Position numbers and translations under genes: made by a program
Source of the DNA: Paraspadella gotoi
Taxonomy: Eukaryota > Chaetognatha
Direction: 5' to 3'
Length of the DNA: 64,000 nt
Assembly (NCBI GenBank): GCA_051294375.1
Contig: CM119267.1
Span: 9,722,339 to 9,786,338 of the forward strand
In this document: positions 10,823 through 23,085 of the stretch, piece after piece
Layout: the number at the start of each line of letters is the position of its first letter
How positions within the stretch are numbered: the first letter of the stretch is position 1
The notes under the pieces: model-generated
What the model was told of the DNA's origin: nothing
Databases searched by the model: none
Seen by the model: only the letters and a program-made list of their open reading frames with translations

Positions 10823-13108
10823 CGTAAAGTTCCTGGCATCTTGACGAAGGTTGGCCTTTCGGGAGAGGATTCTGACTGTCAAGTGTCAACCGACGAGATT
10901 GCCATTCTTGTTTTCACGTATATCCTACGATTTCTTTCCCCCCCCCCACAAGTCGCGCCCACCGAAAAATTCCACAATACGCCCACATTTCTCTTTTCCG
11001 CTCGCCCCGTGTTTTCCTTCCTCGTTTATCACGACGCAAGCGCCTCTCTCGACGTCTCGTCACAACACGTCGCCAGTCGCCGCTTCTACATTTCGATCCA
11101 GAAAAACTTCTTAACGACCTTCAGGCAAAGTTTACCTTTCGCTTTTCACAAACATTTTTTTTTTTTTTTTTTTTTTTTATTCTTTCGAATAATGAATGGG
11201 CAATTAATTATTTTACCCTCAATCAAAACAAGGGGGACATCTCGTTTGAAAAAAGACTTTAACAACGGATAACAGCAAAGACAACAGCGCTTCAACAACA
11301 ACCGTAACAACAACGGCAAGGATAACATAATCTCGTTAGAAACACTTGGTTGATTCTTCCGCGCGTTGATTTTTCTCTCCTAATTAATTATGTAAAGAAA
11401 AAAGTTGCGAGATTTTTCCTTTGGCTTTGAGGTGTGAAAGTTATGAAATTATCGTAGTAACTTTTTAGTTTAATATCTCAAAGTATGTTGTATAAAACAA
11501 AAAGATTTAAGATATTTTTAAATCGTTCCGAAACTATTAACGTCAGTAATTATTGTAAAGCATCTTATATAACTTTATAGTTCATATACACACACAGAGA
11601 GAGAGAGAGAGAGAGACAAACTTCTTTCTTTCCCGTTCCCTCACGTCTGCTTCGGAATCAAATCTAGAAAATCCTTGGAATTTTCTTTTATAAATGAGAT
11701 CACAAAAGACTCGTGCCACGCCTCCTTCTCCCTTTTCCCTTATCTCTCCTTTCTTCCCTCCCTCTCTCCTCCTCTTCCTCCTCCTCTTCCTCTTCCCAGT
11801 CTCCCGCACCCTAAGGTTTCCTCATTTCTGCATGAAAAGAGATTTCGTCCTTTAAAAATGGAATTAAATCGAATGAAGCGAAATGAAACGAACCGGAATG
11901 AATCGAAAGGAAAATGAAAAGAAAAGGAAGGGAAATGAAATAAAAAGCGAAAAGGGAAAAAAAGAAGGAACTGAAAGAAAGAAAAAGGAGGACATTAAAG
12001 ATAAGGAAAAGGAGAGAGTTAGGTGTGAAAGGAAAGCGTAATAATTATGGTGAAAACTTCCGTTCGCTTAAGTTTTTTTTTTTTAACATTTTTTTCTTTT
12101 CTTGGACTAACTTTACGAATTCAAATAAAGAGGCGACGAATCAGCGTAAGCAAAGAAAGGGAACGCTAAAAAACAAACAACTTGAGAGAGAGAACCAATT
12201 ACTCGCGTCTGGCGACTCCTTTTCTTTTCCAATTTTCTTTTTTCCTTCCCAGCAGCTCCGACAGCGAATCCTCTTCACTTTACACAACCTAACTAACCCT
12301 CTCTGTCTCACTCTCCAGTCTCTCTCCACCCAAGTTCTCTCTCACGTCCACATTTTCCAGCTGCGACAAGAGAAAAACCGTCTCCCCATTTGTTTCACGA
12401 TTTTGTCCATCTTCCAATTCCCGTCCGCGGGCACCTCTCCCCGGATTAAGCTATTTTTAATTTATCTAAACTGATTTCAATGGCGAAACAAAATTGTAAA
12501 TACATTCCATGAAAAAGTAACACTTGTTTTTCGTCGCTCATCCCATTACTTCCTTTTTTTTCTTTAACAGTATTTTCCAACTTTCTCTTACGATCGAACT
12601 GTCAAATTAAACGAAGCCCAACGATCTTCGTAAATAAATGTGTTCTTTTGTTGCTTGGTTGTTTTTTGTTGTTTTTTTTACAAAAATATAAACCAAAGTT
12701 TAGTTCTTCCCTTCTTTTTAAATTATGAATTTTTAATCACGCTTTCTGCATTGCCAGGTTAATTTATCGAGCTCACAAATAATTCTGGTAATTTTATTTA
12801 AAAAAGAACGAATATGAATTTATTTGGTTTATTATATCTGGAAAACGTAACAGCAACTACAAAGTCAACAAATAAAAATTTTAAAAAAAGGAAAAAATAA
12901 AAGAAATAAAATAAAAGAAATTTTAAAAGTTTAAAATATATGAATATATAGTGTATGTAATATGTAATGAGTACATATTCACTATGTAAGACAGAACCCT
13001 CAAACCGAACTGAATATTCAGTCTGGTCATAATCTTATGTTAAAATTTTACATTTTACGAGTGAAAATTTCGCGGTCGTCGTCATAGTTTTGACAAGATT
13101 CTGATACT

Positions 13109-15574
13109 TCACTCGGCGAAGAGATCGACCTGACTATTAATCTCTTGGGGCGTCATCTCACAAAACCATGAATTGTTCAGAGCCTCTTCAGCCGTGATCC
13201 TCTTCGCAGGGTCCAACTCGAGGCAGCGTCGAATCAGTTCACAAGCGACCGGCGAGCCACGACCCTTCAAGGCCGCCTCGATCGACTTGGACCCGGGCGG
13301 ACCGCGCGACTTGTCCTTGAAGTCTTTATTCATCCTGAGGACCCACGACCCTCCTGGGCAGAAACTTGCTCTAGCGCAATCGCACGGGTTGCAGGAGCAG
13401 CGGCAGGAGGCGTTTGGTCCCGAGTCGCAGACGACGTCGCCGCAGAGGCATCGTATTATCAGGTCTTGCGGTACTTTGTTGTTCTTGAGGACGCGCTCGG
13501 GTTTGGTCGCGCGGTCCAGCAGCGGAGGAGGAATGTCGCCGCAGAGTTCGAGGATAGCGACGTATTGATCGCGCGCATCCCGTCCCATAAGCAGCGGAAG
13601 CCCCATGAGTAGTTCCCCCACGACGCACCCGAACGACCACATGTCTACCGGTTTGTCGAAAATGATGCCGAGAAAGACTTCGGGGGCTCGGTAGTAGCGC
13701 GTCTGGGTATACTCGGAGGGGACCTCGCCCGAGTTGAAGGCGTGACCCAAGTCAATGATTTTGACCCCGCGGTTATTGAGCTGGCGAGAAAAGGGTGAGA
13801 GCGGCATTAATGGGGTGATAAAGGGTGAATAAATAGAGAGGAAAAGCGAGAAATTATCCATTTATTCAAATAGATAAGTGTGGGTTAAATACCTTTCCAT
13901 CCGTCTCACAAGATGGTAACCTCGCACGACTTAGCTAGCTTTCAATTCGGACTTTCACAGTCTACATAATTAAATTCGCTCCCAGAGTACCTGGCTTCCC
14001 TGAAGTGGCCTGATTTTTTTTATGAAATGTTTCATATCACTACTATAATATACTATGGGAGAAATATAGTCATTAAAAGAGCCGAAGAGGAAGAAAGGTA
14101 TGGAAAAAAAAAAAGAAAAGTGAGAATAGCAGAAAAGAATAAAAAAAAATCAAAGAATTAATAATTAATTGGGGTAAATGAAAAAATTAACAAATTTAAA
14201 TTACCTTCAGGGCAATATTGGGAGGCTTCAGGTCGCAGTGAACGATATTCCTTTCGTGGAGATATTTGACACCCTGAAGCAGCGAGTATGCCACACGCCT
14301 GGAGATTGGTTCGGGAAACCCAACACGCTTATTCTTTGAAATCACTTCGTGGAGATCCTGTCCCAATAGCTCAAAGGCGAAGACGAAGTGACCCCGGAAG
14401 TTTGAGGCTATGGATAACAGGCGGACCACGTTGGCTTCGCCGTATGGATCGTCGAAGGCCAGGCGTCTCAACAGGCTGATCTCAGTATTCGACCGTTCAA
14501 AAATGTCTGGAACGTTGCGGCAAATTTTGACGGCCACGGAAAAGGACTTTTTGTGGTCGTAAGCCTTAAAGACTTGGGAGAATCCGCCTTCGCCTGTAGA
14601 GAGAACAAAGGATAAAAGCCAGGAAATGTACTTGACAAGAAAGAACATGCATTATACAAAATAAAAAAGTCAGACTATTTTGTTTAAATAATTATAATGA
14701 AATAATGGTAAAGAAGTTTTAGCGATATATGCTATATATAATTATATATGTTTATACTATATTTATACTATATATATATTATATATACACTATATATAGT
14801 ATATATTATAGTTAAAGCGAATGGTTCCGTGGGTGAGATAGATAGTTTAGTCAAATTTCTATTTGTCTGCGAGAGATCTATTGGTTAGACATATTTATAA
14901 GGAATTAAATATTTGAATTATTCCATCACTTGATTAGTTAATTTTTTATTCATTAATTAGTATATTATTCCTTTCTTTTTCGTTGGTTTAGAATTTGAGA
15001 TATGTCGCGAAAACAATAGAAAAGTTTTCTTATCTCTATCTTGTGTTATTACTTCTTAACAGAATAATCGTTAATTAAAAATATTGTCTAACATAAACTT
15101 TTCCCTCCCAATCCCACTGAAAATAAATTTTCCTTGAGCACAAAAAAAATATTTTCAAGTACCGCTTCCAGAATTGTAAAAAAAAAAATCTATTGAAACA
15201 TCTTACTTCTCAGAAAAAAAAGCTTTCCGAACTCGAGCTTCACCCCACCCCCAAACTAGAAGAAAAAAAAGCCGAAATCGCTCCAAAAAAAACAACAAAA
15301 ACAAAAACAAAAACTCACCCAAAAGTGACTGAATCTGGAACCGGAAAAGGACGTGATCCCCGAGCAGATATCTGTAAAAATGGTTGTGATCGGTAAAAAT
15401 TATGAGGCCGTCTCGTACGAAGTGAGATTCTTTTTCGGCCGGAGTGAGACCCTGAAAGCAAGTTTCGGGACATCGTCTCGCCTCCTCCACTTCCCAGTCG
15501 GCAAGGATTAAGGACTTAGCAGGAGTTTGGGAACCGGGAACGTTTTCTGGATGGCGTTTTTCTGGGCTTTTCAT
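13109..15574 (-). CDS. DYRK-like protein kinase A (class II DYRK type)
   Basis: Coding exons 15574-15319, 14593-14205 and 13780-13109 join in phase to 438 residues. Known DYRKs are dual-specificity kinases that autophosphorylate an activation-loop tyrosine and then phosphorylate Ser/Thr. Exon 1 carries the class II pre-kinase region: a CFQGLTPAEKESHF block like the family's YFLGPNAKKRQG, then a DYRK-homology-type box before the glycine loop GEGGF (86-90). AYDHKKS matches the DYRK loop, the catalytic Lys is K108, and HCDLKPPN (204-211) is DYRK-typical. DFG is replaced by DLG (225-227). The activation loop EYTQTRYYRAPE keeps the second tyrosine of DYRK YxY (Y239). A Cys-rich insert precedes RGPPGSK, which matches DYRK2 RGPP. 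The C-lobe is complete to the TGA. The paralogue lies 1.5 kb upstream. Family call strong; function inferred. Confidence 0.88.
13895..14015 (-). repeat. Dispersed repeat copy (partner at 47838-47950)
   Basis: Read on the minus strand it contains GGGAAGCCAGGTACTCTGGG, then a GACTGTG block and a GATTGAAAGCT-like block. The same order is found on the plus strand at 47838-47950. It lies in the second intron of the DYRK-A gene. Confidence 0.6.
14725..14811. repeat. AT-rich palindromic tract in DYRK-A intron 1
   Basis: A run of TATA, TATAC and ATATAT words that can fold into several hairpins. It is intronic and has no coding potential. Confidence 0.7.
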
Positions 15575-15951
15575 GATGAAGGTTTACAGTTTTCGCGCTT
15601 AAATAATTATCATGCGGTGAGAAAAATTTTTGAAAGATTTTTCGATGTGATTTCGTCAGGAAAGGTTTTCGTGTAATGATCCAAGACAACAGAGGCGAGA
15701 AGACTAAAACTAAGGACAACAATAACAATTGGTCATTTTGGCGGTCAATCACGATCAGAGTTATGTTGGTGGGTCAATTTCCACCGGCCACGAAACGATT
15801 TTGAAGAGTTAAAAGACTTTTTCGTCGTCGTCGTCGTTTTGACCGTCGCCTTGGTCTAAGTTTAAATCATGGACGGCGAACCAAGATGTTCTTGCCGGGA
15901 AAAAAAAAAGCTGTTGTCCTGGCGTTAACGGTTAAAGGTCAGTTAGGTTTT

Positions 15952-16004
<53 letters not shown>

Positions 16005-17034
16005 ACAGATTCATATTTAAATTATATATGCTATCACAGAAACCAGAAAGGGGGGCGAAAAAAAGTCGCGGGCAATCAAAGTCTCCTGAGAAAATGGTCA
16101 ATTTTTCCCGGTTTTTGACTCAATATCTCGAGCGCTTTAGTTAATAAAACTCAATACGCTTAGTTTTTTTTCTTTATTTTTTTTGGGTGGGGGTTCTATT
16201 TATATCTTGTATCTTTCTACTTCTTTCTCTTTTATAATATTACGGACTTTATTAATTCATTGATTAGTAAATTAATAAAAATGATGAAATGAAGGTCATT
16301 AAATTCATAACTAGTAATTAATTTTAATATTTTTGTCATTTAAGTAAGTAGATTTATTCCGTTTCGTGAACTTTAACAAAATGGGTTTTTATTTCGTTCC
16401 TTTGGCTAACAAAAAATGAAAAAATAAATTATCAAGTATGTGTTTTTTATTGATTCTGGAAACGTAGCAGCAACAACAAAAATTTTGCTGCATATAAATC
16501 AAAAACATTATAATAACAGAAATAGTTTCGAGTAATAATGGAACAACAGTTCTATACAATATACGAGAAATAGTCCAAGGACCATTTTCAAATTTAAAGA
16601 TTAAAATCAGTGAACGCAAAGAGAATAACTTGAAAGAAAAATAAAGTGAATTAAAGAAAAAAAAAAAGATAATTAGGTGACCGAGAAAGAAACTTGAAAG
16701 AGATTAAATTTGTAATAGGATATAAAAACACTACGCCTGGGATGAGGTGTTCCCCCTCTGAGCCAATGGATTTGGCTGAAGGATGGTGGACGTGAGGTGG
16801 CGTGAATATACCGCAAACAACACAAAAACCAAACTTAACAATTAAAAATTTAAAAAATTTAAAAATGAAATAAATAAAAAAATATTAAGAAGTTACAAAA
16901 AAAGAGAATAGAAAGGCGTTCGTAAGACAAGTAAAATACTGCCTCTGAAATGGACGGAATATTTTGTTTGGTGACAATCGAAGGTTACAATAATAAATAA
17001 TTTCATTCATTGCTGGGATCAAGAACGTTGAAGT
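15575..17034. other. Spacer between the two kinase genes
   Basis: AT-rich DNA with the (TC)n array and a (GTC)n run near 15823-15836. It must contain the DYRK-A promoter and the DYRK-B 3' end. No TATA box or further exon was identified. Confidence 0.5.
15953..16000. repeat. (TC)n microsatellite
   Basis: An uninterrupted CT array of about 48 bases upstream of the DYRK-A start codon. Confidence 0.95.
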
Positions 17035-17667
17035 TCACTCAGCGAAGAGATCCACGTGGCCTCTCCTCTCGTCCCTCCTCATCGCCCCGAACCAGGGATG
17101 ATCCAGCGCCTCTTTGGCCTTCATCCGCAAATTTGGCTCTAACTCGAGGCAGCGTCGAATCAGATCGGAAATAATCGGCGTGGTGCGGCCCTTCATGGCC
17201 GCCTCCAGCGTCTTGGACCCGGGCGGACCACGCCATTTGTCCCAATCGCAGGACTTGCCGCGGCATTTGCAGCGCAACACGGTGTAGAGGGGCGTTTCTT
17301 CGTCGTATAAGGCTCTCTCTGGTGTCGTCGCCCGCTGCACCAGAGAAGCAGGAAAGTCGCCGCAGAGCTCGAAGATGGCGTTTACTTGGTCGAAATCGCC
17401 TCTAGACTTCAGCAGCGGTTGCCCCGTGAGCAGCTCCGCCACGATGCAGCCGTAGGACCAAATGTCGATGGGTTTGCAGTAGGCGACGCCGAGGAAAACC
17501 TCAGGCGAGCGATAATTGAGCGTTTGGAACCACACGTGGGGCTGCCTGGGGGAGAAGAAGGCGTGGCCCAGATCGAGGATTTTGACGCCGCGATTGTCAG
17601 GCTGTAATTAGAAAGAGGGTGTTAACAGAGAAGGAAGGGAAAAAGAATGAATGAATGAATAAATGAA

Positions 17668-17734
<67 letters not shown>

Positions 17735-19927
17735 ATTAAATTTAAAAAAATAAAAAAAATAAAAGATATAAAAATAAATAAATAAATAAATAAATTAAAT
17801 TTAAAAAAATAAAAAAAATAAAAGATATAAAAATAAATAAATAAATAAATAAATGAATAAATAATAAATAAATAAAAAATATAAAAAATAAAATAAATAA
17901 ATAAAAAACTAAAAAATTATGGTGGACTAAAATCCACCAACCGTTCATCAGCGGCCATTGGTGCCGGAGGCAAGTCATTCGCCTCCCAACCCAAAGGTCC
18001 GGGATTCTAGCCCGGTGGCCGCCTAGCAGTTAAGAGGGACGGGGCGCTTAAACCGCCTGTAATACGGTGTTACAGCCTGATCCGAAGCTGTCACTAACAC
18101 ATAATAATAATCACCGTCTCTTCAAAATAAAAAATAAAAAAATAAATAAATAATGAATTTATGATTGAATAAAAGGAGGAATGTTTAAATAAATAAAATA
18201 ACTGCAGAATTGAAGAAATTAAAACCAATTACCCTTACCCGGAGGGCGAGATTGTACGGCTTCAGATCGCTGTGGACGATCCCCTTGCTGTGCAGATACT
18301 CCACTCCCTGCAACAGCGAGAAGGCCATTCGTCTGGCAACTTTTTCCGAGAGCCCTTTCTTGTTCGTTTTTTCGATCACATCGTAGAGATTGTTCTTCAA
18401 GACTTCGAAGGCGAGAACAGGGTGGCCCCTGAAATCGTTATTGTAGGACAAGAGGCGCACAACGCTGGAGCGGCCACGCGGGTCTTCGGCAATGGGCGCC
18501 AGAAGGCGTACCTCGTCTTTCGTCAGTGCCGCGACGCCGGGTCTGCTGCATGGAATCTTCAGTGCGACGGTTCTGGACTTTTTGTGATCGTAGGCTTCGT
18601 ATACTTGGCCGAAAGCGCCATGGCCTGGGGGGGGGGGAAGGGGAGAAAATAATTTAGAGTCAAAAGGGTTCCTCATTATTAATGATAGATTACTAAAATT
18701 TTTACTATCCGCAAACTTTTTTTAACTTTTAATGCGTGGATCATCAGTATCTGACAAGTATTATTAAGTAGATACCTCACTCGAGAGCCAATATTAGTTT
18801 TTTTTTTATATATATATATTTTTATGCCGGTCCCTGGAGGATGATATCAATATTCACTTGCAAAAAACCGTTTTTAAATTCCTACAATGGTTTCCGACAT
18901 ATAGTCATAAACGTCAGCCTCGAAAGGCAAAATTTGTCGGAATAAAATTTTCGAGTTTCTTCTTAGATTTTTGATACGCTAGTACAAACTATTTAAAAAA
19001 AAAGAGAAAACGTTTGCTGATTTCTTCCAGCATAATCCATAAATGTGTAAGACGATGGGTACACCTGAAAGTGATATGTCTCTAGGTCTACTTTAGGTTT
19101 TATTTTAAAATTTAGGTATTGTACCAATAGGATAAATTGAGATACTCCCGCTTTGCCGAAATTTTTATTTAACAAAGATTTGTACTGCGTAGTTCAAATC
19201 CTTAGTTCTCTAACGGTTAAAAAAATTATTTTCTTGAATAACTTTGGAAAGAAAAGAGGAAGGAATGTGGGTGAGGTATTAAATTAAAGCCCTAATTATG
19301 GGATACCTCTCTAAAATAGTTTTAATAAATTTTTTCCATAAATCTTTACAAAGTTTTTATTTAAATCGGAGTTAAAAGTATAACAGTTTTTTGCATTAAA
19401 AATTTTAATGAAGGCACGTGAATTTTTTTTCTTCTTTCGTAATTTGAAAAAGGAAAGACTAAATTACATTTTGATTACCATTAAATCGAATTGCTTATGA
19501 TCAAGGCGTTTTTTTTTACGTCCTTGGGGGAAAACAGAAAATCGGATAGAGCCGCACCAGAGTGAGTTACAGCTACAGGTTACAGTTACAGCTACAGTTA
19601 CAGGTCTCTAGGCGTAACAATACGTAACATACGTCGTTTACACTTAAACATACCGAGAACTCCCAATATCTCGTATCGGAAAAGAACGTGATCTCCTACG
19701 AGATGCCTGTAAAATCCGTTGTCGTCGTCGAAGACAACGAAACCGTCTCGTTCGAAGTGAGCTTGTTTTTTGTCGTAGGAGGGACCAAGGAAGTATTTGA
19801 CCTGGCACCGAAGAGTCTCCTCTTCCTCCCAAGCGGGGATCAAGACGGAGAGATCCTTTTTGGGGCGAGGCTCGTGATTCTGGTTGTAGCGAAGTCGATC
19901 ACGTTTCTCGCGGTTTTTCTTCTTCAT
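17035..19927 (-). CDS. DYRK-like protein kinase B, altered activation loop
   Basis: Coding exons 19927-19654, 18624-18239 and 17601-17035 join in phase to 408 residues. Exon 1 shows the class II pre-kinase block clearly (VKYFLGPSYDKKQAHFERD, then FDDDNGFYRHLVGDHV before RYEILGVLG), matching DYRK2-type sequence. The glycine loop is GHGAFGQV (92-99), the catalytic Lys is K114, the catalytic loop is HSDLKPYN (209-216), DLG (230-232) replaces DFG, and RGPPGSK and the C-lobe are present. The activation loop reads HVWFQTLNYRSPE: W244 sits where DYRKs have the second autophosphorylated tyrosine, and the Arg of the family's SRFYR is lost. Intron positions and phases match DYRK-A exactly, so the pair arose by tandem duplication. 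ATP-binding and catalytic residues remain, so it may be active by another route or act as a regulatory paralogue. Neither is proven. Confidence 0.86.
17640..17920. repeat. (AAAT)n microsatellite with internal duplication
   Basis: Tetranucleotide AAAT repeats, with a segment containing AAAAGATATAAAAATAAATA present twice. It lies in the second intron of DYRK-B. Confidence 0.93.
17925..18115 (+). mobile_element. tRNA-like SINE-type repeat (family 1, copy 1)
   Basis: It begins near TAAAATCCACCAACCGTT and contains a GTGCCGGAGGCAAGTC block and a box-B-like GGTCCGGGATTCTAGCC. It continues through GCCGCCTAGCAGTTAAGAGG and GGGCGCTTAAAC. A diverged copy with the same block order lies at 28103-28265. 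An RNA polymerase III-derived SINE is the best explanation. It sits in an intron of DYRK-B. Confidence 0.6.
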
Positions 19928-21004
19928 GGCGACGGGTTTTTTTTTAGCTGGCGCTGTACTCTGTTTACACTGTGTACGCTGTTTGCTGTGTACAGTTTAC
20001 TAGAATTGACAATTTCGAGAGCGTATATTTCGTTATTCGGTTACTAGGAAGGCGGAGTTTAGATTATATTAAGTCATTGTCCAGATTTAGACATTAGATT
20101 CTATTTAAACGTCGAAAATCGAGAATCGTATCTCGTGAAAAAAAAAGTTTCGATGTCTCATAGACAAATAGTCGAATGGGGAGTAAAGGATCGATGGGTC
20201 AATGTATCGAAAGAGGAGGAAGAGGAGGAGAAAAAGTTGGAGTCGGTGGAATCAGTGAAATCGAACACCCTCGGTATCGGCGTCGTACTCGAGGTTATCG
20301 TCGTTATTGTCGTCGTCGTCGTCGTCGCCGTCCTTCTTTAACTTTTCTTTCGACGCCATAGTTTTATCTTCCTCATATGTTTTATATAAGATATTTTAGC
20401 GACTTCCTGCCATTTTCAGCTATCGATTATCGGGTTTCAATTACATAGTTAAAATCTAAGCGTCATCTTTCGCCTTCTGTCATTGTAGTTTTTCTCTCAC
20501 TGTTAAATTCTTTCTCGGTTTTTCGTCGTCACCGCCGTGCGCCGTCGCCATCGTCGTCGGGGCCGCTGCCAGCGCCGCCGCCGTAGCCGCCGCAGCCGCT
20601 GTTGTCGTTTTGTCGTTTTGTTACATTGTCTTTCAAGATGCTTTGATTCAATTTTGTTTGTCAATATAGAAACAATTAACTAAAGAAAAAAAAGGACAAC
20701 AAAGAAACAAAAACAAAAGAAACGAAACAAAGTAAAAAAAGAAACAAAGAAACGATTAAAGAAAGAAAGAAAGAATGAGAGAAAATGGTCAGGAGTGCCT
20801 AGGTGTTTCTGCCTATTCTATCATACATTGGGGGACAATTTTAGTAATAACATAAGCCTTACTTAGTATACATTTGAAAACAACGTATATAAATTTTCAT
20901 TGAATTTTTTTAATGAAGATTTAAATCCCTCTGTTTAAAAAATAAACCCTTTTCTTACATACATCAAAACTATTCTAATTATTCCAAGCATTTCATTTTC
21001 ATTT

Positions 21005-21131
<127 letters not shown>

Positions 21132-21819
21132 ACTTCTTTCCTTGATCGCGATTCCTTTGTTTCTCGATCGAACCCCATAGAGAGTTCACAAGAGGAAGAG
21201 GAAGAGGAAGAGGAAGAGGAAGAGAAAGATAGGGAAAGAGCATTTGTCCTGGTCAGTGGTCAAATAAATCGTCCAAACTTGCCAGCCTGTCAACCTGCCA
21301 ACCAGCCAACATACCAGCCTGCCAACATGCCAGCCTGCCACGCTCCGATCTATATTCATTCTAAAACGAAATCTGTTTTTCTGTCGAGTCTCCTAATCAA
21401 ATATACATCACAAAGACTTGTTTTTCTTCAATTCTTTGGATTCGTTACAAAGTTTTTTTGCAATAAAAAGTAAGAAAGAAGCTAGTTTTAAAAAAAGCTT
21501 GCGACATTGAACTTGAACAGATATTGAGTCTTATCTAATTTAATGGCAATTTTTCTTTTCAGCTCGTGATAGCAGGACTGTGGAATTAACCTCGAGATTT
21601 CTTTAAAAAAATGTAACATTATGGTCTTCTAAGAACTCTCTGTGTGGGTTCGCATACAAAGAAAAAAAATCTCCCACTCTTCCCCGAACCAACCAATCAA
21701 CATCAGCCCCTTCGTCCCGCCTTTTTCTTAAGCGGCGTCTCTTTGCTGACTTCCGGTTATTGAAGGATTTAAGACAAAAGGATTCCGTTTTCTTCGATTC
21801 CATCGCAGCTGCCGAGGAA

Positions 21820-21851
<32 letters not shown>

Positions 21852-22424
21852 CGAATACAACGTTGACGACGATAACGACGACGATGAACCTTCTTTCGGT
21901 TTTGTTCTCAATTTCGATTTTATTGTTTTACAAAAACTATTGTTAAACATTTGGAATTGACGATTCGAGTAATAAAACTCTCCTTTTTATAATTGTTAAT
22001 TATCATCTAGCTCCGTTAGCATTAATTTGTATAAACTTTCCTTTTCGACAAATATGATGTGATATTATTTAGTTTAACCAATGACCAGTGTCGTAGATTT
22101 TTTTGTTGTGAGTATTTGATTTTAAATACTGAAAGCCTTTTCCTTGATTTGTGATGCCGCTCATGTCTTTTTACTAAATTCGCAACCGGATCAGAAAAAG
22201 CTATTAAATTAATTTATAATCCGTTAAAATTAATAAATCGTTTACGTCTACAAACTTGATTCATCGTCGAAGGAAAAAAAGACGATGACGAATGAGTTGA
22301 ACCTAAGAAAGCAGTTGGATTTCTTTCCTTGACTTTCTTTCTTTTATTTATTTCTTTGATTTCTTTGATTCTTTATTTCTTTCCAAGTTTTTTAGTTGCG
22401 ACGCGAGTACTCGCGGAGCAACTT

Positions 22425-22590
22425 TATAAGTCACTTTTCGGTCGGTCTGTCGGTCGGTCAGTATGTCTGTCCGTCGGTCTGTCCCACTGACGCTAAAAAT
22501 ATCATAACTCGCCTATAGCTCATTTGTTAAGACAGAAAAAAACATCAAATCTAAGTCACTGCGGCGCAACACATTGGATGGACCGATCTA
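22425..22590 (+). repeat. Dispersed repeat with GTCGGTC core (copy 1)
   Basis: It contains AAGTCACTTTTCGGTCGGTC, repeated GTCGGTCTGTC words, GTCCCACTGACGCTAAAAAT, and then GCTCATTTGTTAAGACAGAA and CAAATCTAAGTCACTGC. A second copy with the same order of blocks occurs at 44575-44740 in an intron of the unrecognised gene. Confidence 0.75.
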
Positions 22591-23085
22591 GTTCTATTTT
22601 TCGATGTCTCTTTGTTTTTTGTTTTTTGTTTCTGTTTTTTGTATCTTTATTTTCATCTTTTTAGTATCTTTCTTTCTTTCTTCATTTCTTCGTATCTTTC
22701 TTTCTTTCAATATTTCTTTCATTAATTTCTTTCCACTTTTTTCCCCATTTATTTTTTTACTATTTTTTTTCTTTTTTCGTTTTCTTTTTGTTTTCTCTTT
22801 CTGTATATTATATATTCTTTATAATCTCATATTTTCTCTTCCGTAAATAGTACTTTTTTCATATCTTATTAAATGGATTCTCATTCGCGTTTCCAATTTT
22901 TTCTTCATATTTCAATTTAATCCCATTTCTCCTTTCATTCCTTTTCATACTTTCCCTCATTTTTCCTTCTTTTTTCTTCCTTCCCTTCGTCAAAAGGGGA
23001 TTTTCTTCTCTTTCCTCCTTCCATAAAATCTTCCGCGTTTTTGCCTTTATAGGTCAACGTCGTACATCAGCCTTCGAGGAAAGGA

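Noticed and set aside
21760-21960. Asp-rich frame near 21.8 kb
   Set aside because: Again a (GAC)n run. The flanking residues show no domain, and a TATA or splice context is missing.
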